Of a DNA stretch of 64,000 nt, positions 34,738 through 47,497 are shown piece by piece. A program made the translations under genes and the position numbers. A model generated the notes under the pieces. It worked only from the letters and a program-made list of their open reading frames with translations, searched no databases and was not told the origin of the DNA. The DNA comes from Parasitella parasitica. Lineage: Eukaryota; Mucoromycota; Mucoromycetes; Mucorales; Mucoraceae. Each line of letters opens with the position of its first letter. Position 1 is the stretch's first letter. Location of the stretch: contig MU619318.1 of NCBI GenBank assembly GCA_025201805.1, positions 47,051 to 111,050 on the forward strand, given 5' to 3'.

Positions 34738-36368
34738 CTAAACTTCCAAGGCTTTGAGCATTATATTCAGGCCATGTTCAAGTGTTTCCCATGGTAATGC
34801 AAATGTAAGACGGAAAAATCCCGGATGTTGCGTATGGAACGCAAAACCTGGAGCAAGATACACACCCCCGTTGATCATATTGTGCCATAGTTGATTTTCA
34901 TCTTCAAACGTTGTATCTCTATTGTGGTTTCGCCTAACAATTGATCGAACGTCAATCATGAAAAAGGGACCAGCCTCTCCTGGGATAAAATCAATATCGT
35001 GTTTCTTTAAAAATTGCGTTGTTCTAACATAGGTTTCTGCCAGTGCCTGTCGGTTTTCTCGCAAATATCTGTGCGTACGAATGTATTTGATGTTATGATT
35101 AATGCAATATATTTACATGATTTCTCCTTACTCGTCAATCCAGTTTTTATCCGCGAACAAATTACACAATAATCTATCTGTAATGGTAGATATATAAGTA
35201 AAAGGGCTATAATTGCATTACGTATAGAAAAGTTGGTTAGATGAGATACGCAGCTAGATATACAATACATTCATATACTTACGCACTACGCATAAGAGCC
35301 AACCTTAAAGATTCGTTAAATTGAGTAATAATGAAGCCTACCCGGAATCCATTGACAGCAAAGTCTTTTGACAAGCCATAAATAACATGTACAAGACTAG
35401 GGTCAATAAAATCTTTATAGTTGACACTCAAGATGGAGTTAAATGGATCTTGTTGGGAGGTGTCTATCAGATGGCTGAACGAGGACAAAGCATAGACTTC
35501 GTCAGATACCAAATGTAAGTTATGCTTGGATGCAAAGTTCAAAAATGTCTCCAAATCTTGGCGAGAGTAACATCTACACGTATACCAGTTAAAGGCTAGC
35601 ATGCGAGCGTAAGGAAATATAAATCATACCTTCCTAACGGGTTGTCTGGATTGGTAACCATCATAGACGTGATCTTCTTTCCTTCCTTTTTAGCCTGCTG
35701 AAAGACTAGCTCAAGCTCATCACCATCGACTGTCATATCCAAAAGCCCATGAGGAAAAACTTTTACAATATTGACGCCCGTATGAACACTGATATCCAAA
35801 TCGAATGCTCCATAATAAGGAGCCGGTAGCATACAGTAATCTCCTTCATCCGCGATATTCATGAAAAGTTGATTCACGGAGGCTCCAGCGCCCGTCTGCG
35901 TAAAGATATAGTCAGCTTGCATTGGATAGTGAGGTTTAAAATGCCTTGTGAAAAATGCTTGCAGTAAATTCAATAGTCCGCCCGAACCTTGAGGGGAGCC
36001 ATAATTGACATCCTATAACAAACAAAATGTTTTTCGTATACTGCTGTACATCAAAAGAAAATCATTAGTGCGCTGTCAACTCACGTTTGGCTCAATCTGG
36101 AGACATTGCTGGCACTTTTTTTTTGTTTTCGTTTTGAGAAATGACATTAAAAACTGACTGAGGGATTGTACAAATGCACAAGGTTTAAAGACTGTACCTT
36201 TTCAAAAACTTCTTTGTGTAAAAGGTCATTGTGAGCAAGTCCCAAATTCAATGCTCCTTGAGGATTGAACTCGGGGTGCTGTAATTTGTTGATGACTTCC
36301 ATGAATGCCTTGTTGAGTGGACATTCCACAGCGAGATTTCTTGCTGCTCTGTTGGAAATCGATGCCAT
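34738..36368 (-). CDS. ACC-synthase-like class I/II aminotransferase (PLP enzyme)
   Basis: Six exons (36198-36368, 36085-36114, 35630-36012, 35283-35573, 35132-35206, 34738-35068) give 426 aa. PLP fold type I features are in order: LNLGLAHNDL, YGSPQGSGGLL near the substrate loop, TQTGAGASVNQLF, PAPYYGAFDLD, VTNPDNPLGR, LVSDEVYALSSF (the Asp that contacts the pyridine nitrogen) and YGLSKDFAVNGFRVG with the Schiff-base Lys. FFRLTFALPWETLEHGL near the end supplies the carboxylate-binding Arg. The YGxPQG and LSKDF combination matches the ACC synthase-like group. That group makes 1-aminocyclopropane-1-carboxylate from SAM in plants, but many fungal members have other or unknown substrates. I call only the fold and subgroup. 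Confidence 0.8.
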
Positions 36369-38509
36369 TTTTGGATTTGTTTTAAAAAAAGACGAAATAA
36401 ACAAAAAAAAAAAGGCAGAGAAAAGAGAAAACAAGCTCTAGTTCAGTGCTTTTTTGTATTAATCGAAGGATCCCCGCGCAAATATTATGACGTATAATGG
36501 CTTTGGTTGGTTTTTAGACGATAGTCTGATTAAACAGAGATGAAATTATGAAGTTACAAGATGTGATACACATGCTATTTAAGAGAGATCGGCTACAACC
36601 ACCAATGCAGATATTTTGTTTTCGTTAGAATCTTTTTGGCAGGCTTGTTGCCCAGCTTTTTGAGAACTTGCAACCCTGCGTTGAGTTTCATGAATGCGAA
36701 TGTAGATCGTTGTTATGTAAATAATGAGGCTGTTGCTTACGTATTCCGAATCCTCCACTTGCTGCCAGCTCATTTAAAATTATGCGTGAGTTGGCAGCCG
36801 AGCAGCCTGGTGGTATTCCTAATATCAGAATGGCTTTTCAATCACAGGTTGTGTCTGACCCAGAACAACACAAAACACTAACAGCAATGAAACTTGGTAC
36901 ATTGGTCATTGATGGTGATAATGGCGAGGGCAGTGAGCACGTCTCTGGAAGTAAAATCACCAACTGGAGTCATAATCTGTTTTGAGATCAATTCCGGATG
37001 AATTTACGTACTAAAAGGCTCAATTCAGTTGACTCAGTTTCTTTATCCCCCTCATTAGTTGGTCATACGAATTGATGCCCTTATTATTCTGCTAAGAAGG
37101 TTAAATCATCCTGCTGCTACGCTTTGCAATAGGAAATCGTACCGTTAAATGCTCTTTATCGGCGTTTAAAACCAATTTTGCAATTCTGTCTCGAGTTGAT
37201 GATTTTGGACAAAAAAAACATTTTTACCCTCTCAAAGAATTATTTAGAGCTAAAGCACCTAGCTACCAAACTTTGTGTTTTTACTTTTTTACATGTTATT
37301 TAACGCGCTCTACAGTATCTTGTTTTTTTTTTTTCAAAGAATCACCGAACTTGTCTTGGAAAAGTTGAAAAACTGAAAAACCAGAATTTCCTGAATAAAT
37401 AAAAAACCTGGAATGTAAACCGGTCAAACCAAGTGCTTAGATGAAAGAGGGAACTCGTAGATACATTTTTTATTAGTATGCATTATTGTAAAAAGCTTCG
37501 CCTTTCGGGTTAAAAATCACGGTTTGTGCGAAATGCCTTTTTTCCCCTATGGACCCCTCATGCAATTTTACCAAATTTTGGTGAAAAGTCAATTGTCTCC
37601 AAAAGGTGCGAAAACAGACCAGTATGTTGCTTTGAACACAGGGCAATCGTTTAAGATGCTTTAGAGCGCTTTAAATGACCAAAATGCATATAATATTACC
37701 TCTTTAAATGCTTATTTGGGAGATTTTGGTTGAAAAATGCCAATCTAAATGTATCGACTGTTGTTCATCGCACCTGGTGTTTTTCTAACAAGTGGAGCTA
37801 TGATTTGTACATCGAACAATAATTCGATTAAAGTTTTCGAGTATTGTAAGCAAGTTGAATGTTTAAATAAGTTCATTATATGGATTTTTTTTTTTTGTTA
37901 AATCTATAGTCAAATTTAGCAGACCTCCAGAAAGCTGTTGCTATGCTCATAAAAAATATCAAAAAACGTGTCTTTGAGTATTGTGTCGTGGTTATTGAAA
38001 TCTTTTCAAGACTTGTTGGTAAGCTATAGTAGGCCTACCAAGTTATTCTTTAGAATATGATTTTGCGACATGAAAGATGATCTGAAAAGAAATGTATAAG
38101 GATGTTCTTCCGAATATTATATTTGCGACATAAAAAAACGATAAAAAGACATGTATAAGACATGCTGGAATACATCTGGAATCGGAAACTAAATGACCAA
38201 CCATCATATAAACTTCTCAAATTTATACAACATGAATGTATCTAGCTATAAAAAAATACAGTATAATAAGAGTAACTTTTAGTTATCTAATGATGCTTTA
38301 TAAATAAAATAAGCCTATTTTTCCATACGTTTAAGTTTTCTACATTATCTACTTTGTGATGCCTAACCCCTCTTTAATAACTAACGATTGAGCAACGTCA
38401 TCCAGCATGGGTTCATTCGCTTTTTTTGAGTCAAGCGGGGAAGACTTGAGGGGGAAAAAACAAAAAGCTCTCTCTCTCTATCCCCCCACTCTTTCCATTC
38501 AATTACACA
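36369..38509. other. Intergenic region, 2.1 kb, no recognised gene
   Basis: AT-rich. Overlapping short frames lie on both strands near 36579-36985, none with a motif or splice partner I can defend. An imperfect 59-bp tandem repeat is at 38046-38163. A CT-rich stretch (38468-38500) immediately precedes the NDUFB3-like start and is probably its leader or promoter. Confidence 0.4.
38046..38163. repeat. Imperfect 59-bp tandem repeat
   Basis: Two adjacent units, 38046-38104 and 38105-38163, each start TTCTT, share GAATAT, TTTGCGACAT and ATGTATAAG in the same order and spacing, and differ elsewhere. No coding sense was seen. Confidence 0.75.
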
Positions 38510-38722
38510 ATGCTCAAGTCTCACGTTGAATCACAAGTAAAGCAACCTATTTACCACGACCCTTGGGCCCGACGTGAAGCCTGGCGTAAGCATCCCATCT
38601 TCTCAAAGTCTTCCAACTTCAAAACCATGTTTCCTGGGCTGGGTATTGCAACAGTTGCCTTTGCTGCTTACTGTACTTATGAACATTTCTTCCTCAACAA
38701 CAACAAGAAGAGCCACCATTAA
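38510..38722 (+). CDS. NDUFB3: Mitochondrial complex I subunit B12 (NDUFB3-like)
   Basis: A single exon of 70 codons. The family signature is compact and complete: IYHDPWARREAWRKHPIF, then FPGLGIATVAFAAYCTYEHFF, a single membrane helix of about 18 residues with the conserved Pro-Gly-Leu-Gly entry. The tail is hydrophilic (LNNNKKSHH). This accessory subunit sits in the distal membrane arm of NADH:ubiquinone oxidoreductase in the inner mitochondrial membrane. There is no cleavable presequence, as in other B12 proteins. The start is the first ATG after the CT-rich leader. Confidence 0.9.
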   Translation: MLKSHVESQVKQPIYHDPWARREAWRKHPIFSKSSNFKTMFPGLGIATVAFAAYCTYEHFFLNNNKKSHH

Positions 38723-39557
38723 ATTATGATTCCTGCTATTCCCTCATTAATTTCTGTACGTTTTTTCTTCTTCTTCTTTTCTTTTATTGATGAAAATGCG
38801 ACTAACCTATTTTCGCCTCTAGTTACTCTTTCTTTTGTATACATAAAACCTTTTATTCAGTGAAAAATCAAAATCTCAATAAAAAGATTCCAGGATTACT
38901 TATATAGAACAAGTTTAAAATAGATTCAAAAAGGATTAGAATGCATTAGAGATGATTTACAGCGTCGTTAATGGCAATACTTTATGATGAATCTCGAGAG
39001 AATAGTTAATCCTTTATCGGTTGACATGTAGAGTTGCTATTTACAAGCTAAATCTTGGTATGTCGGATATAAACTGAAGGATAGTGAACACTGTATAGTC
39101 GCAGCTTTCATTTAGCATTTGACAGATTGCTATGAATGGTCTCGACATATAAATAGATGTTTTCACATTATAAATGTCAAAAGTCGAGGCCTAATTGGGC
39201 AACTACCAGCTTTTACTGCACAGAAGCAGAATATCATTACCAAAACACCGTATAATGTGTGAACCACGACTTGCTATATTGGTCGTTGGCGTCCTTTGTT
39301 GTATAAATGTACCAATGATGAAGTGACTCTCAACATTTCTCATAATTTCATACATGCATACACTCGTTTTACAACCAAAAAAATTCTAGAAGGACATCCC
39401 TTAATAGTCTTTCATATTGACACTTGATGATTGAATCAAGGTAATCGCTCAATAGCTTACAAATATAGGGCACCTTCTTATTTGAGCTGCAAAACAAAAT
39501 CAAGAAAACAGGCGTAACCAATCTAAAAATTTTAATCCTGTTCCCTTCTTTTCCTTT

Positions 39558-39598
<41 letters not shown>

Positions 39599-39609
39599 AC
39601 GCAAAAGAA
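38723..39609. other. Intergenic spacer with T33 tract
   Basis: About 890 bp holding the 3' UTR of the NDUFB3-like gene and the promoter of the C78 peptidase. A run of 33 T (39560-39592) followed by AG, 16 bp before the ATG, could be the end of a 5' UTR intron. No gene is visible. Confidence 0.4.
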
Positions 39610-41126
39610 ATGGCAAAGACTATTACTAGACAAGGTAAATAAGCATTATCTTTGTGTAATGCTGCATGTACTTGATTTTTTTTTATTTTGTAGCAAAAGC
39701 ATCCAAGGATGTCAAAGTCAGTTTAAAGGTACAGACATCTTTTGAAATCAGTAAGGCATTACGCAAAAAAAACCGCAGTGGACAATCTATTTCAGCCTCC
39801 ACTGTAAACCCCTTCTGCTTTCCGCTGCTGATCTTTCATTTACTCCTTATTTGACCCCAATTTGGTCCTAACTGCTATTTTTTTTTTTTTTTTATTTAGA
39901 GAAAAGATAAAGACGATAGTCTTGACATGGAATATACATCAAAGAAGCAAAAAAATGCGCTTGTCCGCTCTCGTATCAATGCAGACAAAGAGTTTTGGGA
40001 CAAAATGCCTATATTAAAGCAAGATTGTCGCACTGCTGGTAGGTTTTGTATGGGAGAGGAGGACCTTTTTTTTTTTTTTTATTCAACCAACTGTGTTTTG
40101 GCTAGGTGTGATCCCTCGGCTAGAACCCAATTTCAGAAAAGCGGATACTCTTTCCGCTTATCTGTGCAGTCCATTGACTGATCATCTATCAACTGGGTTT
40201 ATGGATTTAGGATGGGGCTGTGGCTATCGTAACTGTCAGATGCTCATGACATTTCTCGAACGACAAAAGCAAGAGGGTGAGCCATTGTTAAAAAGCGTAC
40301 TTGATATACCCGGCATACAGCTTTTGATAGAAAAGGCATGGCAAGAAGGTAAGCGGTTGTAGGCCGTTGCATCTCCCACGTTACTCAACCTGTTGCAGGC
40401 TTTGATACATTGGGTGCTGCCCAGTTGGATCACCATGTTTTCAAGACCCGCAAATGGATTGGGACCACTGAAGTTTACACCTTACTAGCTTATCTTGGTA
40501 TTCGCTCCACAATTATAGATTTTCATCAACCAGGGCCTCAGCAATTACATCATGAATTGATGGACTGGATTCAATCATATTTCATGGATTCTGCTGCACA
40601 CAGAAAAAGCACCAAGACTGTATGTATCACAAACAGACCACCTCTTTATTTGCAACACCAAGGGCATAGCCGGACAGTTGTTGGCATAGAACTCTTAAAG
40701 TCTGGGAAGAGAAACTTGATCATGTTTGATCCTGGAAGAAGAATCCTTCGTAGCTATAGATCATCTCAAAATGTCCTAGAGTCTGAAGAACCTGACGAGC
40801 ACATTAATGACGAAGAAAACGAGAATAAAATCAACGACGACGACGAAGAACTCGATATTCTGAACCATGACGATAAAAACGACATTTCAATAAGTAAAAG
40901 GTTTTTATCCCGCTTAAAACATGCCGCTCCTTTGCCCTCGAGCTTGTTACGCCCCTTCAGGGTGGACGACAAATCTATTGGAAAACATAAACAATATCAG
41001 GTACTGGTGCTTGGCCAAGTAGATTATCGAAATGGTAAAATGGCTTGGGATGCGAATAAAGGCTATCTATTAAGTGAAGACGAAAGAGAGAAAATGAAAA
41101 ACGTTACAAGTTTGGCTGTCATGTAG
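39610..41126 (+). CDS. C78-family cysteine peptidase (UFSP/ZUP1/Mug105-like)
   Basis: Five exons (39610-39634, 39694-39803, 39900-40038, 40106-40348, 40399-41126) give 414 aa. The C78 core is complete: FMDLGWGCGYRNCQM with the nucleophilic Cys, WIGTTEVYTLLAYLGI, PLYLQHQGHSRTVVGIE with the catalytic His, LIMFDPGRRI with the catalytic Asp, and YQVLVLGQVDYRNGKMAWDANKGY near the end. Family members are UFM1-specific proteases or, in the ZUP1/Mug105 branch, Lys63-ubiquitin-specific deubiquitinases. No zinc fingers precede the core here; the N-terminus is a short Lys-rich tail. An acidic insertion (NDEENENKINDDDEEL) interrupts the domain before the last strands. Fungi generally lack UFM1, so deubiquitinase activity is more likely. 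That is inference from the family. Confidence 0.85.
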
Positions 41127-41819
41127 GGCTCTTATTTATCATTGCATAGAAAAAAAAAGTTATCTATATATCCTCCCCCACTTGCGCTCATACATCCTGT
41201 TTTATAATAATCATTTTATTCCATCTTTACCCCTTTCTAAACAAAATACATAAAACATACATTTCCCAAATAAATAGCATCCTTGTATATACACATAAAA
41301 ACAAAGTTGACGAAATAACACGACACAGCGTCTACTTTATAAAGTCTCTATAATTAAAGCACGATGGAGGAGCACTGTATAAAATTCAAATTTTTAATGC
41401 ATGATCATGGCTATCTGGTAGACACTTGACTTCCGCTGTGCGACATGCGTATCAAAAAGTTATAGGCAAAAAAAAAAATCAAATTTTCGTAAATAACAAA
41501 CATTTGGCCTTAACTTTTGCCGAATGCAGCGTAGAATCGACGTATATGATAAAATTTTTCGCTAAAAATGTAGCAAAGACAAGTGAACCATATCTTAGTA
41601 GTACAACTCAGATTAAGGATTTTTGTTCTTGCGTTTATAGTCGACATGTTAATAATAAATATATGAATAATAACTCGAATATGTTGGGGAAAAAAATTAT
41701 TTATTCATATAATACAAGGGAAAAGAAATCAGAAGTTAAATATAATAAAATATCTGTATGCTAATATTTTCTGTAGGTCTATCATGATGGGAATTGTCTA
41801 TATAAAAACTACTGTTTTG
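41127..41819. other. Convergent spacer between the C78 peptidase and ACH1
   Basis: About 690 bp. A 112-codon plus-strand frame (41426-41764) is very AT-rich, has no motif and lies where both 3' UTRs are expected, so it is not called. Confidence 0.4.
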
Positions 41820-43630
41820 TTACCAAGAATCAAGCTTCATAGTTCCATTTTCCATCAAGTTGGTATGCATTTTAAAGACTTTATCGAGCATTTGGGGTTC
41901 ATGGCCTCTACCGGCAGCAAGGCACTTCTTGGTGGCAACGTCAAAGTAGTCTTGGAGTTGAGGCTTGTATTCAGGGTGAGTACACTTGTCAATGATGACC
42001 TGAGCGCGCTCACGAGGAGACAAACCACGGAGATCAGCCAAACCTTGTTCAGTGACAAAAATGTCAAGATCATGCTCAGTTTGGTCGACATGAGAACACA
42101 TGGGGACAACGCAAGAGACACCATTAGGATCCTTCTTGGAAGGGCGAGTAGAAGGAGAGTGCATAACACTCAGCTTGGAGTTACGCAAGAAATCACCAGA
42201 GCCACCCAGGCCGTTCAGCATACCAGAACCACAAACCAAGGTAGAGTTAGCATGACCATACATGTCAAATTCAACAGGCGTGTTCATGGCGATACATCCA
42301 AGACGGCGGATAATTTCAGGCGAGTTGGAGACTTGTTGGGATCTCAAGAGGAATCTGTCTTTATACTTCTCCCAGTTGTCGTAAAAGTGATCAAAGCCTT
42401 CAGGGGAGAAACGAATAGAGGTAGCGCTGGCAAACTTGAGCTTTTCAGAATCAAAGAATTCTAAAAAGGTATCTTGCAATACTTCAGTAAATCTAAATGT
42501 AGCTCAGATGAGTTTTTTTCCCGCGGTTACCGATGATTTCCCGTCGACTTACACTGTGACATTTTGGAATCTGGATTTTGCCAAACCGCCGATGACAGCA
42601 TTAGCGATGTTACCAATACCGGACTGCAGAGGTAGCAGATTCTCAGGAAGGCGGCCATGCTTGACTTCTTGCTCAAAGAACTCAATGAGATGACCAGCGA
42701 TAGCTTCGGATTTTGCATCGGCAGGCGAGTTACCACCAGTCTTGTCTGGGCGGTTACTTTCAACAACGGCAATGACCTTGTCAGTATCAATAGGGATGGC
42801 AGTCTAGTATGTAATGCATATACGTTAATAATTTGACATTTCGTTAACCTCTTACATCACTTACTGTTCCGATCCTATCTTCAGTATTCATAATCAAATA
42901 GGGCTTGCGATTAGGAGGTTGAGTACACATGTTGATGTCGTGGAGCCCTTCGAAAGAGGGGATACGAGTATTGACTTCGATAATAATCTTGTCAGCCATC
43001 TGGATCAGCTCGGGTGTAGCACCAACGGAAGCACCGGGAACAATCCAGCCATCTTCAGTAATGGCAGTAGCTTCAACAACAACAATATCAAGTTTGTTAT
43101 TATCAGGCTTATCCTTGGTATAAAAGCCTGTAGGAACATATGAGTGATTTGTATTGATCCAAAGGTCTGTCAGATAACTTACCATACACGAGATCTTGAG
43201 GAAACATGGACAAATGCTTATCAGCAAAACGAATACGGCCTTCATTGATACCCTTTTTGATGTTCTTGCCAACTTGATGAGGATAACGACGATCGATCAT
43301 ATCGAGCTCTGCCCATCGATCTTCGCATTCAGCACCAGAAGAGGCACCGACAAAGAGATTGAATTTCATTTTACCTTGGAGGTTATTTTTTTCAACATGG
43401 TCAGCCAATGCAACGGGGATCATTTTGGGATAGCCAACACCAGTAAAACCAGACCAGCCAAGGTATCTAATTGCTCACCCGTTAAGTGCGTTGGACACAG
43501 ATATTTAGTAAAGCCTATACACTTACTGTCCACCTTTGAAGAACTTGAGAGTCTCTTCAGGCATCATGACCTTTTCCAAGAGAGCAGGGCGACGAACTCT
43601 AGACTTTAATGCAGCACTCACAGTAGCCAT
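41820..43630 (-). CDS. ACH1: Acetyl-CoA hydrolase / succinyl-CoA:acetate CoA-transferase (Ach1)
   Basis: A minus-strand gene of about six exons starting at the ATG at 43630 ([14 protein letters not shown]) and ending at 41820. Family blocks are in order: [106 protein letters not shown], then [17 protein letters not shown] and [36 protein letters not shown]. These include the CoA-binding glycine loops and the acidic active-site region. In yeast the enzyme moves CoA between succinyl-CoA and acetate in mitochondria. No long presequence is evident, though the short basic N-terminus could serve. Codon bias suggests good expression. Confidence 0.92.
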
Positions 43631-45403
43631 ATTGTGTAATTAAATTTAAGCGAAACAGCAAAAAAAAAAGAGAAGAAATGAGGAAAATTTAATGTCCTGA
43701 GACCCTTTATATACATCAATGTCGGGACAATAAGCTTGGTGCAAAGCGGGTAAAGTAATAATCACTGTGTTTACTACATGATCATAGGGCAAGGGTGGCA
43801 ATAAGGTTTTACTCCAGTTGTTCCAAAAAATCTGGGGCTCTGCCTGCTTTATTTTTTTATCCATTCATGCTTTTTATCCAGCTTTGGGTAAATTTACGTA
43901 ATATCGTGTCAGATTCACATATATCAACATGCTCCCTACCATCTAAGCACCTATGTCAGTTTTTATTAAAGAGAGCTTGTGCTTATCGTTTCACTTGTAT
44001 ATAGAACATTTCTTCTTTTTGCCAATCATTTCATGCAAATTACAGCTTTCTCGTATTTCTAAAACCGTTGGTTGGTGGTGAGATTGTTTAAATACCAGCA
44101 GGATGTGGGGTAAATTGTTATCGCTGCTGTAAAAACATAACGAATGGCTGAGACATATATTTAAGTCCTACAGATGGTTGGTTCTAATCGATTATATCAT
44201 TGCAGTTTACCCGCGTAAAACATGGAAGAAACGATAGAAAGAAAAAAAACCATGAACAAACACAAATCATTCTACGTAGTAAAAACAAGTATACGGTATC
44301 AAAATGTTGTCGAATTCAGGGTCATCCGAAATCATGTGCATATCAACCAACGGCTAAATGATGAGGAATCGGACAATATATGACATGTCATTTTGCAATT
44401 GATAGATTGGTTGCACCATTATAAAAACCTTGCAAAAAGGTAAAGCCGGTGTAACATTACACATTACAGATCTACTTTGGCTCCAAGAATAAAAAATGTG
44501 GGGAAATGACAAAGTTTTTACAAAGTAAATATAAATATATATATATATGGGTATTGACTCTTGATTTTACCATTATCTCGGGGCCTTTTAGTTAAGATTT
44601 TTATGTGCCTGAAATGTCATGATACTATCATCTTTTTGACATCTTGATAGATTCGCGGTAAAGTCGCACACGATGGTATCTTAATAGACCACGGATGTAA
44701 GTTTCCAAATCAATAAATGCGGTTATATATGCATACATAATATGCAAATATCTGTATTAGTATCTTTTAAAGATACATATTCGTTTTTTAATATAGGGGT
44801 TCGATCCTGTATCCTACAACCACTCCATCTTGATTATTGTATAGCGAATATTGGAATAACGATACGAAATTAATAGCGATCGAATGGATTGAGCAATGTA
44901 AGGACATTACAAATACTTGAATACTACAAGCCCTGTATTGATCGACTACAGCACAGGCACCATTAAATTTGAAAGTTTGATTGGTAGTATGTAATGATAT
45001 TACCCAGATGATGGCTTATTCTTTACAATATTGTATTCTTTCCGAGCATCAAAAAGTATTAATAACAAACAAGACTGCAGAATTTATTCAGAGGGACATA
45101 TTCACGACATAAAAACGAGAGTATTTTGGGGTCATAAGTGTGGCTGTTCATATCGTTTATCATGTCAATCGTTACGGTGTAAGCATATGTAGAAAGGACG
45201 GTCATAGAAACTCATAAGTGGCTTTAGTGGATTGTACGGTATTTGGTATAACATTAGATATCGTCGACTGATTTTATTCATAAGTAGCATAGTATTCTTC
45301 GGAATGAACCAAGGATGTATGTTTTTAGATCAGTAGATATGGCTCTATTTGTATGATGTATGATATATGCAGCTTTTTGTATTAATTTTTTTTTACATGT
45401 ATG
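43631..45403. other. Intergenic region, 1.8 kb, no recognised gene
   Basis: Very AT-rich, with a TA repeat near 44532-44547. A GGGGTTCGATCC string near 44807 resembles a tRNA T-arm, but the rest of a tRNA is missing. No coding frame is credible. Confidence 0.4.
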
Positions 45404-47436
45404 TTAGATTTTCATTGCTGGGATTCTATCTGGCACTCCATCTGGCATCCAGTCGTCACTATCATTCTCTGATAGCAAGACTACTCTACGTGTTTCTTGT
45501 ATCACCTGTCCGTCTTCTTCCCGGATAACAACAGTATCAATGTTACGCACTGGACCTGTAAACCATTTACGGCCCGAAATAGCGTATACCAAAGATGCAA
45601 TGCCAATCACAAATACAAATGGAATAATAGCAAAGTTCATGTTGGAGGGATTAACGGGCCATTGCTATTCATAAATCGAGTAAGTGCATGTACAAGGTAC
45701 AGTAAAAAAAGTGGTAACTTACAGTAGGTAAAATGAACAAGACAGAAGTAAATGCAATCCAGGTACTCGCAATAATACCACATGGGATGGAAAATACACC
45801 CAAATGAAAGGGTCCCTTCTGAAATCGCTTTCTTGCCATTGTAATTCGTAACCATATGGGTATAAGATAAGATATGCTTGCTGCAATGGTATTGATGGAT
45901 ACGATGGTTTCGAATGCAACTTCACTGAAAAGATAAGGGATACCTAAGATGGCAGCGAAAGCAATGTTGAACCATACAGCGTTGGAGGGCACCTTGGATT
46001 TGGACAATTTTGATAACCAATTTGAGCATGGCATTGCGCCATCACGCGCAAAAGCATACGTTTGGCGAGAAGAACCAACAATGACAGCAGCACCTCTACA
46101 TAGTATCAGTGATTCTGTTCTCCCCCTTTTTTTTTGATTTTATAGAAATAGACCAACTTACGCAAAATACATGGCTACGAGGATGATGACTAAAAACCAC
46201 ATTGTCCAGCCAACACCAACACCATCGAGGAATACCTGTGTTATAGCCATATTATTGGTTGAATGAACAATCTGTCTATCAAAGTCTTGAATCATGAATG
46301 CGCAGACAATCATGAGAACCGTGCCAGCAACGGCCGATGTTCCAATTGCCATAACAATTCCCATAGGAGATCCTTTCTGAGCAGATCTGGTCTCTTCACT
46401 GACATGAGCAGCCGAATCATAGCCATTTAATGTAAACTGTGCTTGCAGCAGTCCAATCAGCCAAGCATAGCCATCGCTTTTGAACCCTGAGCCATTGTAC
46501 ACCTGCCCCAATGCAAAAGAAGCAGATGGTTTACTAGGCGTCAGCAACAAACCGACAACAATAATGAATAATATGCCCATCATATGCCACCAGACAGACA
46601 AATTGTTAATCATGCCAGTGTATTTTACGGGCAATGTGTTCATCCAGCCATGAATGAGCAAAATAGCAATGTACACACCGTAATCAATAGCTGGCGTTGT
46701 GACAAAATCTGGATGTGTAACGGAAATGGCAGATGTCAAAAACCCAGCCATGCCTAAATCACCAGCACAAATAGCAACTGTTGTGTACAAAGCTTATTTA
46801 GTAATTATGCCCAACTGTTAATTGAATTCATGCATACCTGCTAGACTAAGCCAATTGAAATACCCTGCGTAATTTGGGATTAATATTTAATAAAATACTG
46901 CATCTAGTTATTTCATTTACCAACTATCCAGCACATGAAAGGGACCCATTCTGAATCAGATAATTGTGCTGTCCAAAAATACAGACCTCCTGTAGTTGGA
47001 AAAGCGCTACAAACTAGAGTCGAATATTAGCCCATCGTCGTCATTAGAAGAATTCGAATATGCTTTTACTTTCTGCCAAACTGAATCCAACCGATAATGT
47101 GAGTAGAGCTACGACTAGATATCCCCAAATAGAAGCAGAAGTACCGCCGGTCAATAGCGTTGTTCCCCACATCTGACAAATAAATTAGCATAAAAGTATA
47201 CGGCAAGTATAGATCAAACAACTTACAGGCAGTAATCCGCTCAAGACTGAACAGCATCCGAAAGAAATTGCGAAATTTGAGAACGTCGAAAGTTGACGAT
47301 TTAAGCTTTGCTTATATCCAAGTTTGGCGAGCAATAGCTCATCCTGCGCCGCTGCTAGTTCCCTCTTTTTCTCTCTCTCATTTATTCTCTCTCGGCCAAA
47401 TATTAATGCGCGATCAGGAACCTTGATCCAACCCAT
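45404..47436 (-). CDS. Amino-acid/GABA/choline-type permease (APC superfamily, ACT family)
   Basis: A minus-strand gene of about eight exons from the ATG at 47436 (MGWIKVPDRALIF). A ~45-residue cytosolic N-terminus ends in LAKLGYKQSLNRQLSTFSNFAISF, the standard opening of this family. Membrane segments follow with the hallmarks FSLAEITSAFPTTGGLYFW, DSEWVPFMCWIVGYFNWL, FTLNGYDSAAHVSEETRSAQKGSPMGI (unwound helix 6 and the amphipathic loop after it), GSSRQTYAFARDGAMPCS and IPYGWLR-like helix 10 (LIPIWLRITMARKRF). About twelve helices are expected. Known fungal relatives carry GABA, choline or amino acids across the plasma or vacuolar membrane; the substrate is not decided. The C-terminus is polar and acidic. 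The 5' flank has a 46-T run on the coding strand. Confidence 0.88.
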
Positions 47437-47449
47437 GGCGTGTAGAACG

Positions 47450-47497
<48 letters not shown>

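Noticed and set aside
41426-41764. 112-codon plus-strand open frame
   Set aside because: Very AT-rich Asn/Lys composition, no motif, located between two convergent 3' ends.
44805-44825. tRNA T-arm-like string GGGGTTCGATCC
   Set aside because: The stem does not close properly and no D-arm, anticodon arm or acceptor stem could be matched around it.
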